Shown here in pieces: positions 8,202 through 17,787 of a stretch of DNA of 64,000 nt (positions within the stretch are counted from its first letter, which is position 1; every line of letters starts with the position of its first letter). This DNA comes from Rhodalgimonas zhirmunskyi. Lineage in GTDB: Bacteria > Pseudomonadota > Alphaproteobacteria > Rhodobacterales > Rhodobacteraceae. The notes below the pieces were generated by a model. That model did no database searches, was not told the DNA's origin, and saw only the letters and a program-made list of their open reading frames with translations. Location: the NCBI GenBank assembly GCA_030848925.1, contig JANFFA010000003.1, positions 1 to 64,000 on the forward strand. The letters are read 5' to 3'. Position numbers and translations under genes: made by a program.

Positions 8202-9758
8202 ATGACAATCTACAAAAGCACTTTTCCGGATGTCGCAATCAGCGACAAGACCGTCACGCAACGCGTTATCGAAGGGATTGATCCGGCCGCGGTGATCCTT
8301 GTCGATGGACCCACTGGCCGCAAGGTGACGGGGGCCGAGTTCATCGGCGGGGTCAAGGCCATCGCAGGCGGGCTCAAGGCGCGCGGGATCGGGCCGGGCA
8401 AGGTCGTCGCGCTGATGGCGCCGAACATCCCCGAATACGCCACCGTATTCCACGCGATCGCATGGGCCGGGGCCTGTATCACCACCATCAACCCGACCTA
8501 TACCGCGCATGAGGTCAACCACCAGCTGGAGGACTCGGGCGCGGAAATGTTGATTACGATCAACATGTTCGCCGATCTCGCCAAGGAGGCCGCGAAAGGC
8601 ACCGGGGCCAAGGAGATCGTGGTGATCGGCGATGCCCCCGAGGGGACCACGCCGCTGACCGATCTGGTCGGCACGCCGCTGGCCGAACAGGTGCCGGTGG
8701 ACGTGGAAGAGCATGTCGTCGCCCTGCCCTATTCAAGCGGCACGACGGGCCTGCCCAAGGGGGTGATGCTGACCCATCGCAACCTTGTCGTGAACATCGA
8801 CCAATCGCTAGAGCCTGCGGCGGTGGTAAAGGGCGAGATGACCGTCGCCTTCCTGCCGTTCTTTCACATCTATGGCCTTGAAGTTCTTATGAATATCTAC
8901 ATCGCGGCGGGGGGCGGATTGATCACGATGCCGCGCTTCGATCTCGAGATGTTCCTGAAGCTGGTCAGCGAGTGGAAAACCCCGCGGCTTTGGATCGTAC
9001 CGCCGGTCGCGCTGGCCCTTGCCAAGCATCCGCTGGTGGACAAGTTCGACCTGAGCCATGTCCGCCAGATCAACTCGGCCGCCGCGCCGCTGGGGGCCGA
9101 TCTGGGCGAGGAGATGGGCCGGCGCGTCGGCACGAGTGCCACGCAAGGCTATGGAATGACAGAGCTTTCCCCGGTGAGCCATGTGACACCGGAAGGCCAC
9201 GGCAAGCCGGGCGCCTCGGGCGTGACGATTTCGAACACCGAGTGCCGGATCGTCGATCCCGAGACGCTGAAAGACCTGCCCACCGGCCAAGATGGGGAGC
9301 TTTGGGTGCGCGGGCCGCAGGTGATGAAAGGCTATCTCAACAACGAAAAGGCCACCGAGGAAACCATCGTCGAGGGCGGCTGGCTGCGCACCGGTGACAT
9401 CGGCCATTTTGATGAGGACGGCTACCTGTTCATCACCGACCGCCTGAAAGAACTCATTAAATACAAAGGGTTCCAGGTCGCCCCGGCCGAGGTGGAGGCG
9501 GAACTCGTCACCCATCCCGAGATCATCGACGCCGCAGTGATCGGCATCCCAGACGAGGACGCGGGCGAATTGCCGATGGCCTTTGTCGTCGGCGCGCCCG
9601 GTGTCACGCCGACGCTGGAAAGCGTGTCGGATTACCTTGAAAGCCGCCTGGCGCATTACAAGCAGGTGCGCATCCTTGAAGTGGTGGACGAGATCCCGAA
9701 ATCCGCCAGCGGCAAGATCCTGCGCCGGGTTCTACGCGACCGAATCGCCAAGGGTTAA
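8202..9758 (+). CDS. 4-coumarate-CoA-ligase-like acyl-CoA synthetase (copy 1)
   Basis: 518 residues, ANL superfamily. It should activate a carboxylic acid with ATP to an acyl-adenylate and then a CoA thioester. Visible: P-loop YSSGTTGLPKGVMLTH (177-192), QGYGMTELSPVSH, GELWVRGPQVMKGY, the hinge TGDIGHFDEDGYLFITDRLKE, and C-terminal catalytic lysine in PKSASGKILRR. The open frame extends upstream, but ATG 8202 follows TTGGGAGGA. The nearest relatives by sequence feel are plant 4CL and luciferase-like ligases; the acid substrate cannot be read. A paralogue follows at 10077. Confidence 0.88.
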   Translation: MTIYKSTFPDVAISDKTVTQRVIEGIDPAAVILVDGPTGRKVTGAEFIGGVKAIAGGLKARGIGPGKVVALMAPNIPEYATVFHAIAWAGACITTINPTYTAHEVNHQLEDSGAEMLITINMFADLAKEAAKGTGAKEIVVIGDAPEGTTPLTDLVGTPLAEQVPVDVEEHVVALPYSSGTTGLPKGVMLTHRNLVVNIDQSLEPAAVVKGEMTVAFLPFFHIYGLEVLMNIYIAAGGGLITMPRFDLEMFLKLVSEWKTPRLWIVPPVALALAKHPLVDKFDLSHVRQINSAAAPLGADLGEEMGRRVGTSATQGYGMTELSPVSHVTPEGHGKPGASGVTISNTECRIVDPETLKDLPTGQDGELWVRGPQVMKGYLNNEKATEETIVEGGWLRTGDIGHFDEDGYLFITDRLKELIKYKGFQVAPAEVEAELVTHPEIIDAAVIGIPDEDAGELPMAFVVGAPGVTPTLESVSDYLESRLAHYKQVRILEVVDEIPKSASGKILRRVLRDRIAKG

Positions 9759-10076
9759 CGGCCCCGCGCGTCAAAAATCGGCGTATGCAAAGCGTCTGCC
9801 TTCCGTATGGATCACGTCGGGCAGACGCACACACCCCCGGTTTCGGGCAGGTGTTGACGGGGTGGGCGGCACCCCTACCCCCGGTTCACATTTCAACATT
9901 CATAATAGACGGTTTGTTTGCCCAAACAGGCAGGACCGCCCCGCGCGTGATCCCCCAACGCCCCGCCATCGGCGGTTTCCCTCTTATCGACGCCGTGAGC
10001 CCAGTGAAATGACGGGGCGTATTTCTTGGCAGGATTGCCCGGCGCGCAATAGCGTTGCGTCAGGGAGGACGTGAAC
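9759..10076 (+). other. Intergenic region between the two acyl-CoA synthetases
   Basis: 318 bases without a convincing gene. It contains an imperfect hairpin around 9853-9885 (GGGGTGGGC pairing with a CACCCC run) and the ribosome site CAGGGAGGA at 10061-10069 for the next gene. No terminator with a T-run was found after copy 1, so partial readthrough into copy 2 is possible. Confidence 0.5.
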
Positions 10077-11654
10077 ATGAACATTATTACGAGTCGCTAC
10101 CCCGAGGTGGCATTGCGTGAAATCTCGATCACCGACCGGCTGTTCGAAGGCCTGGGCGACGATCCGAACCGGGTCATGCTGATCGACGGGCCGACGGGGC
10201 GTGAAGTGAGCGTGGAGGCGTTTCGCCGGGGGGTGAGGTCACTGGCAGGCGGGTTGAACGCGCGCGGCACGGGCAAGGGCGCGATGATTGCGCTGATGTC
10301 CCCGAACCTGCCGGAATTCGCGACGGTGTTTCATGGCGTCGCTTATGCGGGCGGCACGGTGACGCTGGTCAACCCGACCTACACGGCGAGCGAGTTGCGC
10401 CACCAGTTGAAGGATTCGGGCGCGACGCTTCTGATCACCATTCCGCAGTTCCTTGCCATGGCGCGCGAAGCGTCCGAGGGCACCGAGGTGCGCGAGATCG
10501 CGGTGATCGGCGCGCGCCCCGAGGGCGCCGATGATATCCTCACGCTGGCGGACCTGATGGGGGCCGAGCAGGAGGCGCAGACGCCAATCGATATTCGCAA
10601 CCACGTTCTGGCCCTGCCCTATTCCAGCGGCACGACGGGCCTGCCCAAGGGGGTGATGCTGACGCATTGGAACCTGTCCTCGAACGTCGATCAGACGCTG
10701 GGCATGGTCGATATCCAACCCGGCGAGGCGACGGTGGCCTTCCTGCCGTTCTTTCACATCTATGGGCTGGAATGCCTGTTGAACATGGCGCTGGCGGCGG
10801 GGGGCGCGCTGATCACCATGCCGCGGTTTGACCTCGAGATGTTTCTGGACCTGTCGTCGCGCTATCGCACGCGGCGGATGTATGTCGTGCCGCCGGTGAT
10901 GATCGCGCTGGCCAAGCATCCGATCGTGGACAACTACGACCTGTCCTGTGTCGAGCAGGTGAACTCGGGCGCGGCGCCGCTTGGAGGCGATGTGACCGAC
11001 ACGGTCGAGCGGCGGCTGGGCTGCCCCTCGACCCAAGGCTATGGCATGACCGAATTGAGCCCGGTCAGCCATTCGACCCCCGCCAGCGAAGCGCGCGCCG
11101 GGGCGTCGGGCCTGACGGTGCCCAACACCGAATGCCGGGTGGTCGATCCGGCCACGGGCAAGGACGTGGAGCCGGGCGCCGAGGGCGAATTGTGGGTGCG
11201 TGGGCCACAGGTGATGAAGGGCTACTGGAACAACCCCAAGGCCACCGCGGAAACGCTCGACGCCGACGGCTGGCTGCGCACCGGGGACGTGGTGCGCTTT
11301 GACGAGGACGGTTTCATGTACGTGACCGACCGGTTGAAGGAGTTGATCAAATACAAGGGCTTCCAAGTGCCGCCAGCCGAGGTTGAGGCGGCGCTGATCA
11401 CCCATCCCAAGGTGGCCGACGTCGGCGTAATCGGCGTGCCCGACGCCGAGGCCGGCGAATTGCCGATGGCCTTTGTCGTGGGCGCGGGCGAAGCGCCGAC
11501 GCTCGAAGAATTGCAGGCGCATCTGGAAGGCACGCTGTCGCATTACAAGCAGGTGCGGCTGCTGCGGATCGTGGACGAGATTCCCAAGGCCGCCAGCGGC
11601 AAGATCCTGCGCCGGGTTCTGCGTGAACAGGTGAAAGAGGCCGAGCAGGCCTGA
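10077..11654 (+). CDS. 4-coumarate-CoA-ligase-like acyl-CoA synthetase (copy 2)
   Basis: 525 residues, paralogous along its whole length to the gene at 8202, with the same P-loop YSSGTTGLPKGVMLTH, QGYGMTELSPVSH, GELWVRGPQVMKGYW and PKAASGKILRRVLRE. A GTG at 10071 is in frame, but ATG 10077 is preferred because AGGGAGG ends 8 bases before it. Differences from copy 1 are mainly in the N-terminal 170 residues and the pocket region, suggesting related but distinct acids. It converges on the aldo/keto reductase gene. Confidence 0.88.
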   Translation: MNIITSRYPEVALREISITDRLFEGLGDDPNRVMLIDGPTGREVSVEAFRRGVRSLAGGLNARGTGKGAMIALMSPNLPEFATVFHGVAYAGGTVTLVNPTYTASELRHQLKDSGATLLITIPQFLAMAREASEGTEVREIAVIGARPEGADDILTLADLMGAEQEAQTPIDIRNHVLALPYSSGTTGLPKGVMLTHWNLSSNVDQTLGMVDIQPGEATVAFLPFFHIYGLECLLNMALAAGGALITMPRFDLEMFLDLSSRYRTRRMYVVPPVMIALAKHPIVDNYDLSCVEQVNSGAAPLGGDVTDTVERRLGCPSTQGYGMTELSPVSHSTPASEARAGASGLTVPNTECRVVDPATGKDVEPGAEGELWVRGPQVMKGYWNNPKATAETLDADGWLRTGDVVRFDEDGFMYVTDRLKELIKYKGFQVPPAEVEAALITHPKVADVGVIGVPDAEAGELPMAFVVGAGEAPTLEELQAHLEGTLSHYKQVRLLRIVDEIPKAASGKILRRVLREQVKEAEQA

Positions 11655-11662
11655 TCAACGCC

Positions 11663-11697
11663 ATCGGGCCGCAGCGAAAGCCGCGGCCCGATCTATT
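11663..11697. terminator. Hairpin terminator between convergent genes
   Basis: A perfect 10-bp stem ATCGGGCCGC / GCGGCCCGAT with a 10-base loop lies between copy 2 and the aldo/keto reductase. The T-run on the plus side is weak (CTATTT). It may serve both genes. Confidence 0.6.
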
Positions 11698-11715
11698 TGC
11701 CCGGGCGTTGGCGGT

Positions 11716-12714
11716 TTAGCTGAACCGTTCCGGCCCCTGCCATTGGCCTTCGCTGTAGCGGTCGCCGTGGCACCAGCCGACCGGCAGCACCTGTTCGATC
11801 CGCGCGATATCCTCGAGCGAGAGGTCGATTTCGGCCCCGCGCACGCATTCCTTGAAATGATCGACCGAGCGGGTGCCGGGGATCGGGATCACGTGATCGC
11901 CCTGTGCCAGAAGCCACGCGATGGCCAGCGCTGCCGCCGGTTCGCCCATGTCGCGGGCAAGGTCGCGGAAGCGGTCGGTGATCGCCATGTTGGCCGCGTA
12001 ATTGGGCGCCATGAAGCGTGGGTTGACCGATAGAAACGCCAATTCGCACGCCGCCGCATAGGGCAGCGGATGATCGGTCAGGAACGAGCGCCCCACCGGC
12101 GAAAAGGCGACCAGCGCCGTGCCAAGCTCTTCGCAGGCCTGCACGAGGCCCAGTTCCGGCGCGCGGGTCTGAAGCGAGTATTCCGATTGCACGGCGGCGA
12201 CGGGGCCAACCGAGGCGGCGCGGCGCAAGCTGCTTGGCGCGATTTCGGAAAAACCGAACGCGCCGATCTTGCCGCTCTGGACCAGTTGCATCAGGCCTTC
12301 GGTCACCTCTTCGATCTGCATGTCAGACTGGCGACGGTGGACGTAGAACAGCGCGACATGATCGACGCCCATGCGGGCAAGGCTCTTGTCCAGTTCCGCT
12401 TCCAGATGCGCGCGGTCGTTGCGAAAGCAGCGGGTGCCATCCGCGTCGCGGGTGATCGCCGCTTTGGTGGCGATGACGAAATCATCCTTTGCCTTCGGGT
12501 TGGCGGCGAGATAGCTGCCGATCGCCTCTTCCGAGCCGCCCATGCCATAGACATTCGAGGTATCGAGATGGGTCACGCCCAGGTCGCGGCAGGCATCGAG
12601 GATGGCGTGGCTCTGCTCAACCGTGGTGTCGCCGTAGAAGTTGGAAAAGCTCATCGCGCCGTAGCCCAGCGCGAAAATCTCGGGGCCGTTCTGGCCAAGG
12701 CGGCGGGTTTTCAT
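11716..12714 (-). CDS. Aldo/keto reductase
   Basis: 332 residues, a full-length (beta/alpha)8 barrel NAD(P)H-dependent oxidoreductase. The catalytic tetrad is visible: D51 and Y56 in DTSNVYG, K84 in IATKAA and H126 in FYVHRR. The C-terminal cofactor loop contains IPIPGTRSVDHFKE. It resembles the YajO/Tas-like group that reduces aldehydes and ketones; the substrate is not evident. It lies 39 bases downstream of the cmk stop on the same strand, so it may be cotranscribed with aroA-cmk. Confidence 0.9.
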   Translation of the reverse strand: MKTRRLGQNGPEIFALGYGAMSFSNFYGDTTVEQSHAILDACRDLGVTHLDTSNVYGMGGSEEAIGSYLAANPKAKDDFVIATKAAITRDADGTRCFRNDRAHLEAELDKSLARMGVDHVALFYVHRRQSDMQIEEVTEGLMQLVQSGKIGAFGFSEIAPSSLRRAASVGPVAAVQSEYSLQTRAPELGLVQACEELGTALVAFSPVGRSFLTDHPLPYAAACELAFLSVNPRFMAPNYAANMAITDRFRDLARDMGEPAAALAIAWLLAQGDHVIPIPGTRSVDHFKECVRGAEIDLSLEDIARIEQVLPVGWCHGDRYSEGQWQGPERFS

Positions 12715-12753
12715 CTCGGGTCTCCTTATCGGATGGCGTCAGGTGGCGCGGCT

Positions 12754-13362
12754 TCAGGTGGAACGGCGGGCGTCGATCGCTTCGATTGCGGCGGCGATGG
12801 CATCTTCGATCGAAAGGCGGCTGGTGTCGATCACCACCGCGTCATCGGCGGGCCTGAGCGGCGCGGTGGCGCGGGCGCTGTCGCGCGCGTCGCGCTCTTT
12901 CACATCGGCCAGCACCTGCGCGAAGGTGGTCTCATGGCCGTTGCCTGCAAGTTCGCGGTAGCGGCGCTCGGCGCGCACCTCAGGGCTGGCGGTGACGAAC
13001 AGCTTGGCGGGCGCATCGGGGCAAATTACCGTGCCAATGTCGCGCCCGTCCAGAACCGCGCCGCCCGCCCGCGTGGCAAAGGCGCGCTGGAAATCGACAA
13101 GCGCGGCGCGCACTTCGGCGATGACGGCGACGCGGCTGGCCGCCTGCGCCACGGCGGGGGTGCGCAGATCCCCTTCGAGATCGGCGGCGGTCAGGGACTG
13201 GGCCGCTTCGAGCGGGTCGGCCCCCGCGGCCACCTTCGCGCCCACGGCGCGATAGAGCAGCCCGGTATCGAGATGTGCCATGCCGTAATGCGCGGCCACG
13301 GCCTTGGAAATCGTGCCCTTGCCGGCGGCGGCCGGCCCGTCGATGGCGATGGTGAAACTCAT
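12754..13362 (-). CDS. cmk: Cytidylate kinase
   Basis: 202 residues. Phosphorylates CMP and dCMP with ATP. The Walker A loop is GPAAAGKGT (9-17) and the family features [28 protein letters not shown] and [15 protein letters not shown] (as [15 protein letters not shown] here) are present. The start at 13360-13362 ([16 protein letters not shown]) is chosen over the longer open frame because this is the conserved N-terminus, and it lies 14 bases after the aroA stop. In relatives rpsA follows directly; here the aldo/keto reductase follows. Confidence 0.96.
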   Translation of the reverse strand: MSFTIAIDGPAAAGKGTISKAVAAHYGMAHLDTGLLYRAVGAKVAAGADPLEAAQSLTAADLEGDLRTPAVAQAASRVAVIAEVRAALVDFQRAFATRAGGAVLDGRDIGTVICPDAPAKLFVTASPEVRAERRYRELAGNGHETTFAQVLADVKERDARDSARATAPLRPADDAVVIDTSRLSIEDAIAAAIEAIDARRST

Positions 13363-13376
13363 GCTGCGCCCTCCCC

Positions 13377-14723
13377 TTAGCTGCGCCGAATATCCGCGCC
13401 CAGCGCGGCCATCAGCGGCTCGAACACCGGGAAGGACGTGGCGACCGGCGCGCCATCGTCCAGCCGGACCGGCGCTTTCGCCGCCATCCCGAGGCACAGG
13501 AACGACATGGCGATGCGATGATCGAGGAAGGTCTGCACCGTGGCCCCGCCCGCGACATGTCCCGCGCCGCAGCCCTTGACGATCCACCAGTCGGGGCCGT
13601 CTTCGACCTCAACCCCGTTGGCGCGCAGGCCCAGCGCCATGGCTTCGATCCGGTCGCTTTCCTTGACACGCAGTTCCTTGACCCCGCGCATGACGGTTTC
13701 GCCACGGGCGTTGGCGGCCACGACCGACAGGATCGGGTATTCGTCGATCATGCTGGCGGCGCGTTCGGGCGGCACCTCGATCCCCTTCATATCGGGCGAG
13801 AACCGCGCGCGCAGATCGGCAACAGGCTCGCCGCCCTCTTCGCGCTCATCCTCATAGGTCAGATCGGCGCCCATCTCGCGCAGGGTGGTGAACAGGCCGG
13901 CGCGGGTCGGGTTGAGGCCGATGCCCGGCACCAAAACGTCCGAGCCGGGGGTGATCAGCGCGGCGCAGACCGGGAAGGCCGCCGAGCTTGGATCGCGCGG
14001 CACGGCGATGGTCTGGGGCGTCAACTCGGGCTGGCCGGTCAGGGTAATGACCCGGCCCGCGTCGGTGCTTTCGACGCTGATTTCGGCGCCGAAGCCTTCG
14101 AGCATCCGCTCGGTGTGATCGCGGGTCGCCTCGCGCTCGATCACCACGGTCTGGCCCGGTGCGTTGAGCCCGGCCAGCAGCACGGCGGATTTCACCTGCG
14201 CTGAGGGGACCGGCACCTCGTAGCGCACCGGCACGGGCGCGCGCGCCCCCTCGATCACCATCGGCAAGCGCCCGCCCGCGCGGCCCACGGCGCGCGCGCC
14301 AAACAGCGCCAGCGGGTCGGTCACCCGCGCCATGGGCCGGGAATTGAGGCTGGCGTCCCCGGTGAAACAGGCGGTCACCGGTTGCGTCGCCATCGCGCCC
14401 ATGATCAGGCGCACGCCGGTGCCCGAATTGCCGCAGTCGATCACCTGTTCAGGCTCGGCAAAGCCGCCAACACCCACGCCATACACATGCCACGTGCCAT
14501 CGTCATCGCGCGTCACCTCGGCCCCGAAGGCGCGCATCGCCTTTGCTGTGTCGAGAACATCTTCGCCCTCAAGCAGCCCGGTGATTACCGTCTCTCCGAC
14601 ACACATCGCGCCGAGGATCAGCGCCCGGTGCGAGATCGACTTGTCGCCGGGCACTTCGGCCGCTCCGGACAGCGGGCCGGAAGGATGCGAAATCATCGGG
14701 ATCGGAGTGCCGTGGGCGGACAT
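13377..14723 (-). CDS. aroA: 5-enolpyruvylshikimate-3-phosphate synthase (class II type)
   Basis: 448 residues. Transfers enolpyruvyl from PEP to shikimate-3-phosphate, the sixth shikimate-pathway step. Motifs: GDKSISHR (K28), [14 protein letters not shown] (97-109), SAQVK (174-178), RDHTE (201-205), NPTR (271-274), MIDEYPIL and [19 protein letters not shown] and NPTR are the class II signature shared with the Agrobacterium CP4 enzyme, but position 101 is Gly where CP4 has Ala. The start [10 protein letters not shown] at 14721-14723 is chosen from the family alignment; the upstream frame runs into an intergenic repeat. Confidence 0.96.
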   Translation of the reverse strand: MSAHGTPIPMISHPSGPLSGAAEVPGDKSISHRALILGAMCVGETVITGLLEGEDVLDTAKAMRAFGAEVTRDDDGTWHVYGVGVGGFAEPEQVIDCGNSGTGVRLIMGAMATQPVTACFTGDASLNSRPMARVTDPLALFGARAVGRAGGRLPMVIEGARAPVPVRYEVPVPSAQVKSAVLLAGLNAPGQTVVIEREATRDHTERMLEGFGAEISVESTDAGRVITLTGQPELTPQTIAVPRDPSSAAFPVCAALITPGSDVLVPGIGLNPTRAGLFTTLREMGADLTYEDEREEGGEPVADLRARFSPDMKGIEVPPERAASMIDEYPILSVVAANARGETVMRGVKELRVKESDRIEAMALGLRANGVEVEDGPDWWIVKGCGAGHVAGGATVQTFLDHRIAMSFLCLGMAAKAPVRLDDGAPVATSFPVFEPLMAALGADIRRS

Positions 14724-14803
14724 GGCGGGCCTTTCGGTGGTGCGTTTGGCGGCGGTGATACCCTGCCCTCGCACCTTCGTCCATTCAGTATAGCGCCGGA
14801 GAT

Positions 14804-14850
14804 GGGGGCGCTGCCCCCACACCCCCGGGATATTTCCGGTCAGATGAAGC
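14804..14850 (+). repeat. Intergenic repeat, copy A
   Basis: Perfect palindromic hairpin GGGGGCGCTGCCCCC (14804-14818), then ACACCCCCGGGATATTT and a CAGATGAAGC tail. It is nearly identical to copy B at 40589, over 40 bases, although 26 kb away. Confidence 0.85.
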
Positions 14851-14880
14851 AGGGGGGCTGCCGCCAATTACAGTCCAGCC

Positions 14881-14918
14881 TTTCATTTTTCCCGAGAAAT
14901 ACTCCCGCCGGAGGCTCC
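14881..14918 (-). repeat. Intergenic repeat, copy D
   Basis: On the minus strand: GGAGCCTCCGGCGGGAG, TATTTCTCGGGAAAAATGAAA. The stem is GCCTCC/GGCGGGAG-like instead of the GGGGGCGC form, but the AGTATTT and ATGAA parts are shared with the other copies. It follows the gene at 15099 in that gene's direction. Confidence 0.7.
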
Positions 14919-15098
14919 GACGTTCTCAAATGGACCGCGTCCGAAAACCGGGCGCCGCCTCGACGCTGGCTGAATGAAAGCGCGCAGTTCCCGGCAGGTT
15001 TCCTTCGAGAAGCGCCGCCGCCGATGGTACGCGCTCATTCAGGTCAGGTTTGCGGGCTGGTCAGCTTTGCGCGCTATGGGGTGGGCAACGCGGGGGCG

Positions 15099-16013
15099 TC
15101 AGAACCACTGGCCGGGTTCCATCAGGCCAAGGTCGAGCAATTGGCGCGAGTGCCATTCGAACGGGGTGGAGTTGTGCCAGCGGAAGCTTTCGATGTCGAA
15201 GGTCGAGCCGGGGTTGCGCTTGAGCGCCTTGGCGGTGCGGAACGAGGCGATCGCGGCGGTGAGGTTGTTGTGCCACGGGCAGGTGTAGGTGTTGAGTTCT
15301 TCGTCCGTGAAGGTGTGATCGTCACGCAGGCTGATGTCCTTGCGGGCGCGGAACATCGCGACGCGGTCGATCTTGCGGCGCGGCGCGGGGATGTGCTCCT
15401 CATAGCGCCAGCGCAGCCCACCGAAGAAATCGAGTTGGCGTTCCTTGGGGTGGTCGTGGTTGGCCGCGTCGGGGCGCGCCAGCGCGTAATAGCCCGACTT
15501 GTCGAGCCAGGCGTCATCGAGCGACACCGCATCGGGGAACCGCCCGAGATCGCCAGCATAGAGATCGATCACGTAGGTCAGCATCGCGTCGCGCCGTTCC
15601 TCGGTATGAAAGGCCAGCATTTCGCCCACGGTGCGGGTCTCGCAGAACGGGTAGAACAGGTATTCAGCATTGTAGCAGTAGTAGAGCCATTCGCCTGCGG
15701 CCGCGCGCGACACCGCATCCACTGCCGTTTGCAGCGCCCCCTCGACCGTCATGTCATAGCGCACCCGGTGCACGGTTTTCACCAAATCCCCCGGCAGGCC
15801 GAAGCCGTCGGGCATGAAGCCCACCACCGATTTAAAGCCAAGCTGCTGGTGATGGCGCAGAGTTGTGTCAAGCTCGACCTCGTCTTCGCAAAACACCAGC
15901 GCGATCGGCCCCTTGGCCAGCGCGCGGGTGCCATTGGCGATGAAATCTTCCAGCCCGGAATAGCTTTTCCCTGCATCGGACATCGGTTTCGCCAGTGTTT
16001 CGGTCTCGGCCAT
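15099..16013 (-). CDS. Probable family-2-type glycosyltransferase
   Basis: 304 residues. The N-terminal part (about 35-150) reads like the compact nucleotide-sugar fold of Glyco_tranf_2_4 proteins: [30 protein letters not shown], then [15 protein letters not shown] in place of a typical DxD strand. The C-terminal half is rich in His, Trp and Asp ([31 protein letters not shown]) and ends with the protein. Similar proteins are widespread in Rhodobacterales and usually carry this label, but no acceptor is known and I am unsure of the catalytic assignment. GAGAGAGG precedes the ATG; an in-frame ATG ten codons on is an alternative start. Divergent from miaB. Confidence 0.6.
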   Translation of the reverse strand: MAETETLAKPMSDAGKSYSGLEDFIANGTRALAKGPIALVFCEDEVELDTTLRHHQQLGFKSVVGFMPDGFGLPGDLVKTVHRVRYDMTVEGALQTAVDAVSRAAAGEWLYYCYNAEYLFYPFCETRTVGEMLAFHTEERRDAMLTYVIDLYAGDLGRFPDAVSLDDAWLDKSGYYALARPDAANHDHPKERQLDFFGGLRWRYEEHIPAPRRKIDRVAMFRARKDISLRDDHTFTDEELNTYTCPWHNNLTAAIASFRTAKALKRNPGSTFDIESFRWHNSTPFEWHSRQLLDLGLMEPGQWF

Positions 16014-16186
16014 GCTGCGGGTGCCTCTCTCGGCTCGAACGGATCGCTTGGGTCGTATGGGTCGGTTGGCCCGGTGCGCCCGGGTTTGGCGTAGAATCGG
16101 TTAATTCCGGGTGCATTGCAAGCCTGTGCGCGCTTGTGTATGTCAGCCCTCTGACCAGACGCGCGCGCCCCTTGCAGGACAGGACC

Positions 16187-17521
16187 ATGACCCAGACGAA
16201 GCCCCAGCCCAAGAAGCTTTATATCAAGACCTATGGCTGTCAGATGAACGTCTATGACAGCGAGCGGATGTCCGAAGCGCTGGGTGGCACGGGTTACGAG
16301 GAAGTGTCGTCGCCCGACGAGGCCGACATGATCCTGCTCAACACCTGTCATATCCGCGAGAAGGCGGCCGAGAAGGTCTATTCCGAGTTGGGCCGGTTCA
16401 AGGGCTTGAAGGCCGAGAACCCCAACCTCAAAATCGGGGTCGCGGGCTGTGTCGCGCAGGCCGAGGGCGAAGAGATCATGCGCCGTCAGCCGCTGGTCGA
16501 TCTGGTGGTGGGGCCGCAGGCCTATCACCGTCTTCCCGAGATGGAGGCGCGGTTGTCGAACGGGGCCAAAGTTCTCGACACCGACATGCCCGAGGAAGAC
16601 AAGTTCGAGCAGTTGAAGGCGCGGCCCAAGGCCAAGCGCGGGCCGACCGCCTTTTTGACCGTGCAGGAGGGCTGTGACAAGTTCTGTGCCTTTTGCGTGG
16701 TGCCCTATACGCGCGGCGCAGAGGCGAGCCGCCCGGTGGCGCGGGTTCTGGACGAGGCGCGCGATCTGGTTGAACGGGGCGTGCGCGAGATCACGCTTCT
16801 GGGCCAGAACGTGAATGCCTATCATGGCGCGGGACCGGACGGGGAATATAGCCTTGCGCGGCTGATCTGGGCGCTGAACGAGATCGACGGGCTGGAGCGG
16901 ATCCGGTTCACCACCTCGCACCCCAATGACATGAGCGACGATTTGATCGAGGCGCATGGGCAATGCGAAAAGCTGATGCCCTACCTGCACCTGCCGGTGC
17001 AATCGGGCAGCGACCGTATCCTCAAGCGGATGAACCGAAGCCACACGCGCGACAGCTATCTGCGCCTGATCGAGCGGATCCGCGCGGCGCGGCCAGATAT
17101 CCTGATCTCGGGCGATTTCATCGTCGGCTTCCCGGAAGAGAGCGATCAGGATTTCGCCGATACGATGGACCTGATCCGGCAGGTGGGCTACGGGCAGGCG
17201 TTTTCCTTCAAGTATTCCACCCGCCCCGGCACCCCGGCGGCAGAGCGCAAGGAGCAGGTGCCTTCGGATGTGGCCGATGCGCGGCTTTACGAGTTGCAGG
17301 CACTGATCACGCAGCAACAGCGCGCGCGGCAGGATGCGATGGTCGGCCAAACCGTTGGCGTTCTGTTCGAGAAACCCGGCCGCCTGCCCGGCCAGATGGT
17401 GGGCAAATCGGATCACCTGCATGCCGTTCATGTCAGCGATTGCGACGCGCAGCCCGGCGATCTGCGGCAGGTGACAATCGTGGACAGCGGTGCCAATTCC
17501 CTTTCGGGCGTGCTGATCTAA
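16187..17521 (+). CDS. miaB: tRNA-2-methylthio-N6-dimethylallyladenosine synthase
   Basis: 444 residues. Radical-SAM methylthiotransferase that thiomethylates i6A37 in tRNAs. Domains: UPF0004 N-terminal domain with its three cluster cysteines (TYGCQMN, NTCHIRE, AGCVAQ), radical-SAM core with C163, C167 and C170 (CDKFCAFC), and a C-terminal TRAM domain (about 378-444). The frame is open far upstream, but ATG 16187 follows CAGGACAGGA and gives the family N-terminus [17 protein letters not shown]. In many alphaproteobacteria miaB heads the phoH-ybeY-corC-lnt cluster; here two envelope genes lie in between. Confidence 0.97.
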   Translation: MTQTKPQPKKLYIKTYGCQMNVYDSERMSEALGGTGYEEVSSPDEADMILLNTCHIREKAAEKVYSELGRFKGLKAENPNLKIGVAGCVAQAEGEEIMRRQPLVDLVVGPQAYHRLPEMEARLSNGAKVLDTDMPEEDKFEQLKARPKAKRGPTAFLTVQEGCDKFCAFCVVPYTRGAEASRPVARVLDEARDLVERGVREITLLGQNVNAYHGAGPDGEYSLARLIWALNEIDGLERIRFTTSHPNDMSDDLIEAHGQCEKLMPYLHLPVQSGSDRILKRMNRSHTRDSYLRLIERIRAARPDILISGDFIVGFPEESDQDFADTMDLIRQVGYGQAFSFKYSTRPGTPAAERKEQVPSDVADARLYELQALITQQQRARQDAMVGQTVGVLFEKPGRLPGQMVGKSDHLHAVHVSDCDAQPGDLRQVTIVDSGANSLSGVLI

Positions 17522-17672
17522 GCGAATCCGATTGGTGCGAAACCGGCTATAATATAGCGCTTTGATCCGTCAACTCGGCTCTAAAGACCCCACATCTTGT
17601 ATTCGCGACGGCCCGAAATGGCCATAAATCGGCATTGTTTCTTAACCTGCTACAATATCTGGTGAATTGTCC

Positions 17673-17700
17673 TTCACAAGCCTGTCAAAGGTGCTAGACT
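17673..17700 (+). promoter_or_regulatory. Putative promoter of the OmpA-lipoprotein pair
   Basis: TTCACA (17673-17678) and TAGACT (17695-17700) with a 16-base spacer, about 85 bases upstream of the OmpA start. It lies in the 266-base miaB-OmpA gap, which is otherwise AT-richer than its surroundings and holds no gene. Confidence 0.4.
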
Positions 17701-17787
17701 GATTTCTGTCAAATCGTCTGGGCCTTTGAGGATTCATTTGTTCGTCAAGGGCTTGGTGGGGGAAACAAAAATCAAGGGACAGAAGCT

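Larger units (their letters stand above)
14724..15098. other. aroA upstream region with two intergenic repeats
   Basis: 375 bases between aroA and the glycosyltransferase-like gene, both on the minus strand. No gene is seen. It carries repeat copies A (14804-14850, plus) and D (14881-14918, minus) placed tail to tail. An aroA promoter should lie between 14724 and 14800, but no clear -35/-10 pair was found. Confidence 0.6.

Noticed and set aside
10239..11543. 434-codon frame opposite the second acyl-CoA synthetase
   Set aside because: Rich in His/Arg from reading GC-rich codons backward; the ANL motifs fix the plus strand as coding.
15779..17431. 550-codon minus-strand frame opposite miaB
   Set aside because: miaB cysteine motifs and start site are clear on the plus strand; the mirror frame has no domain.
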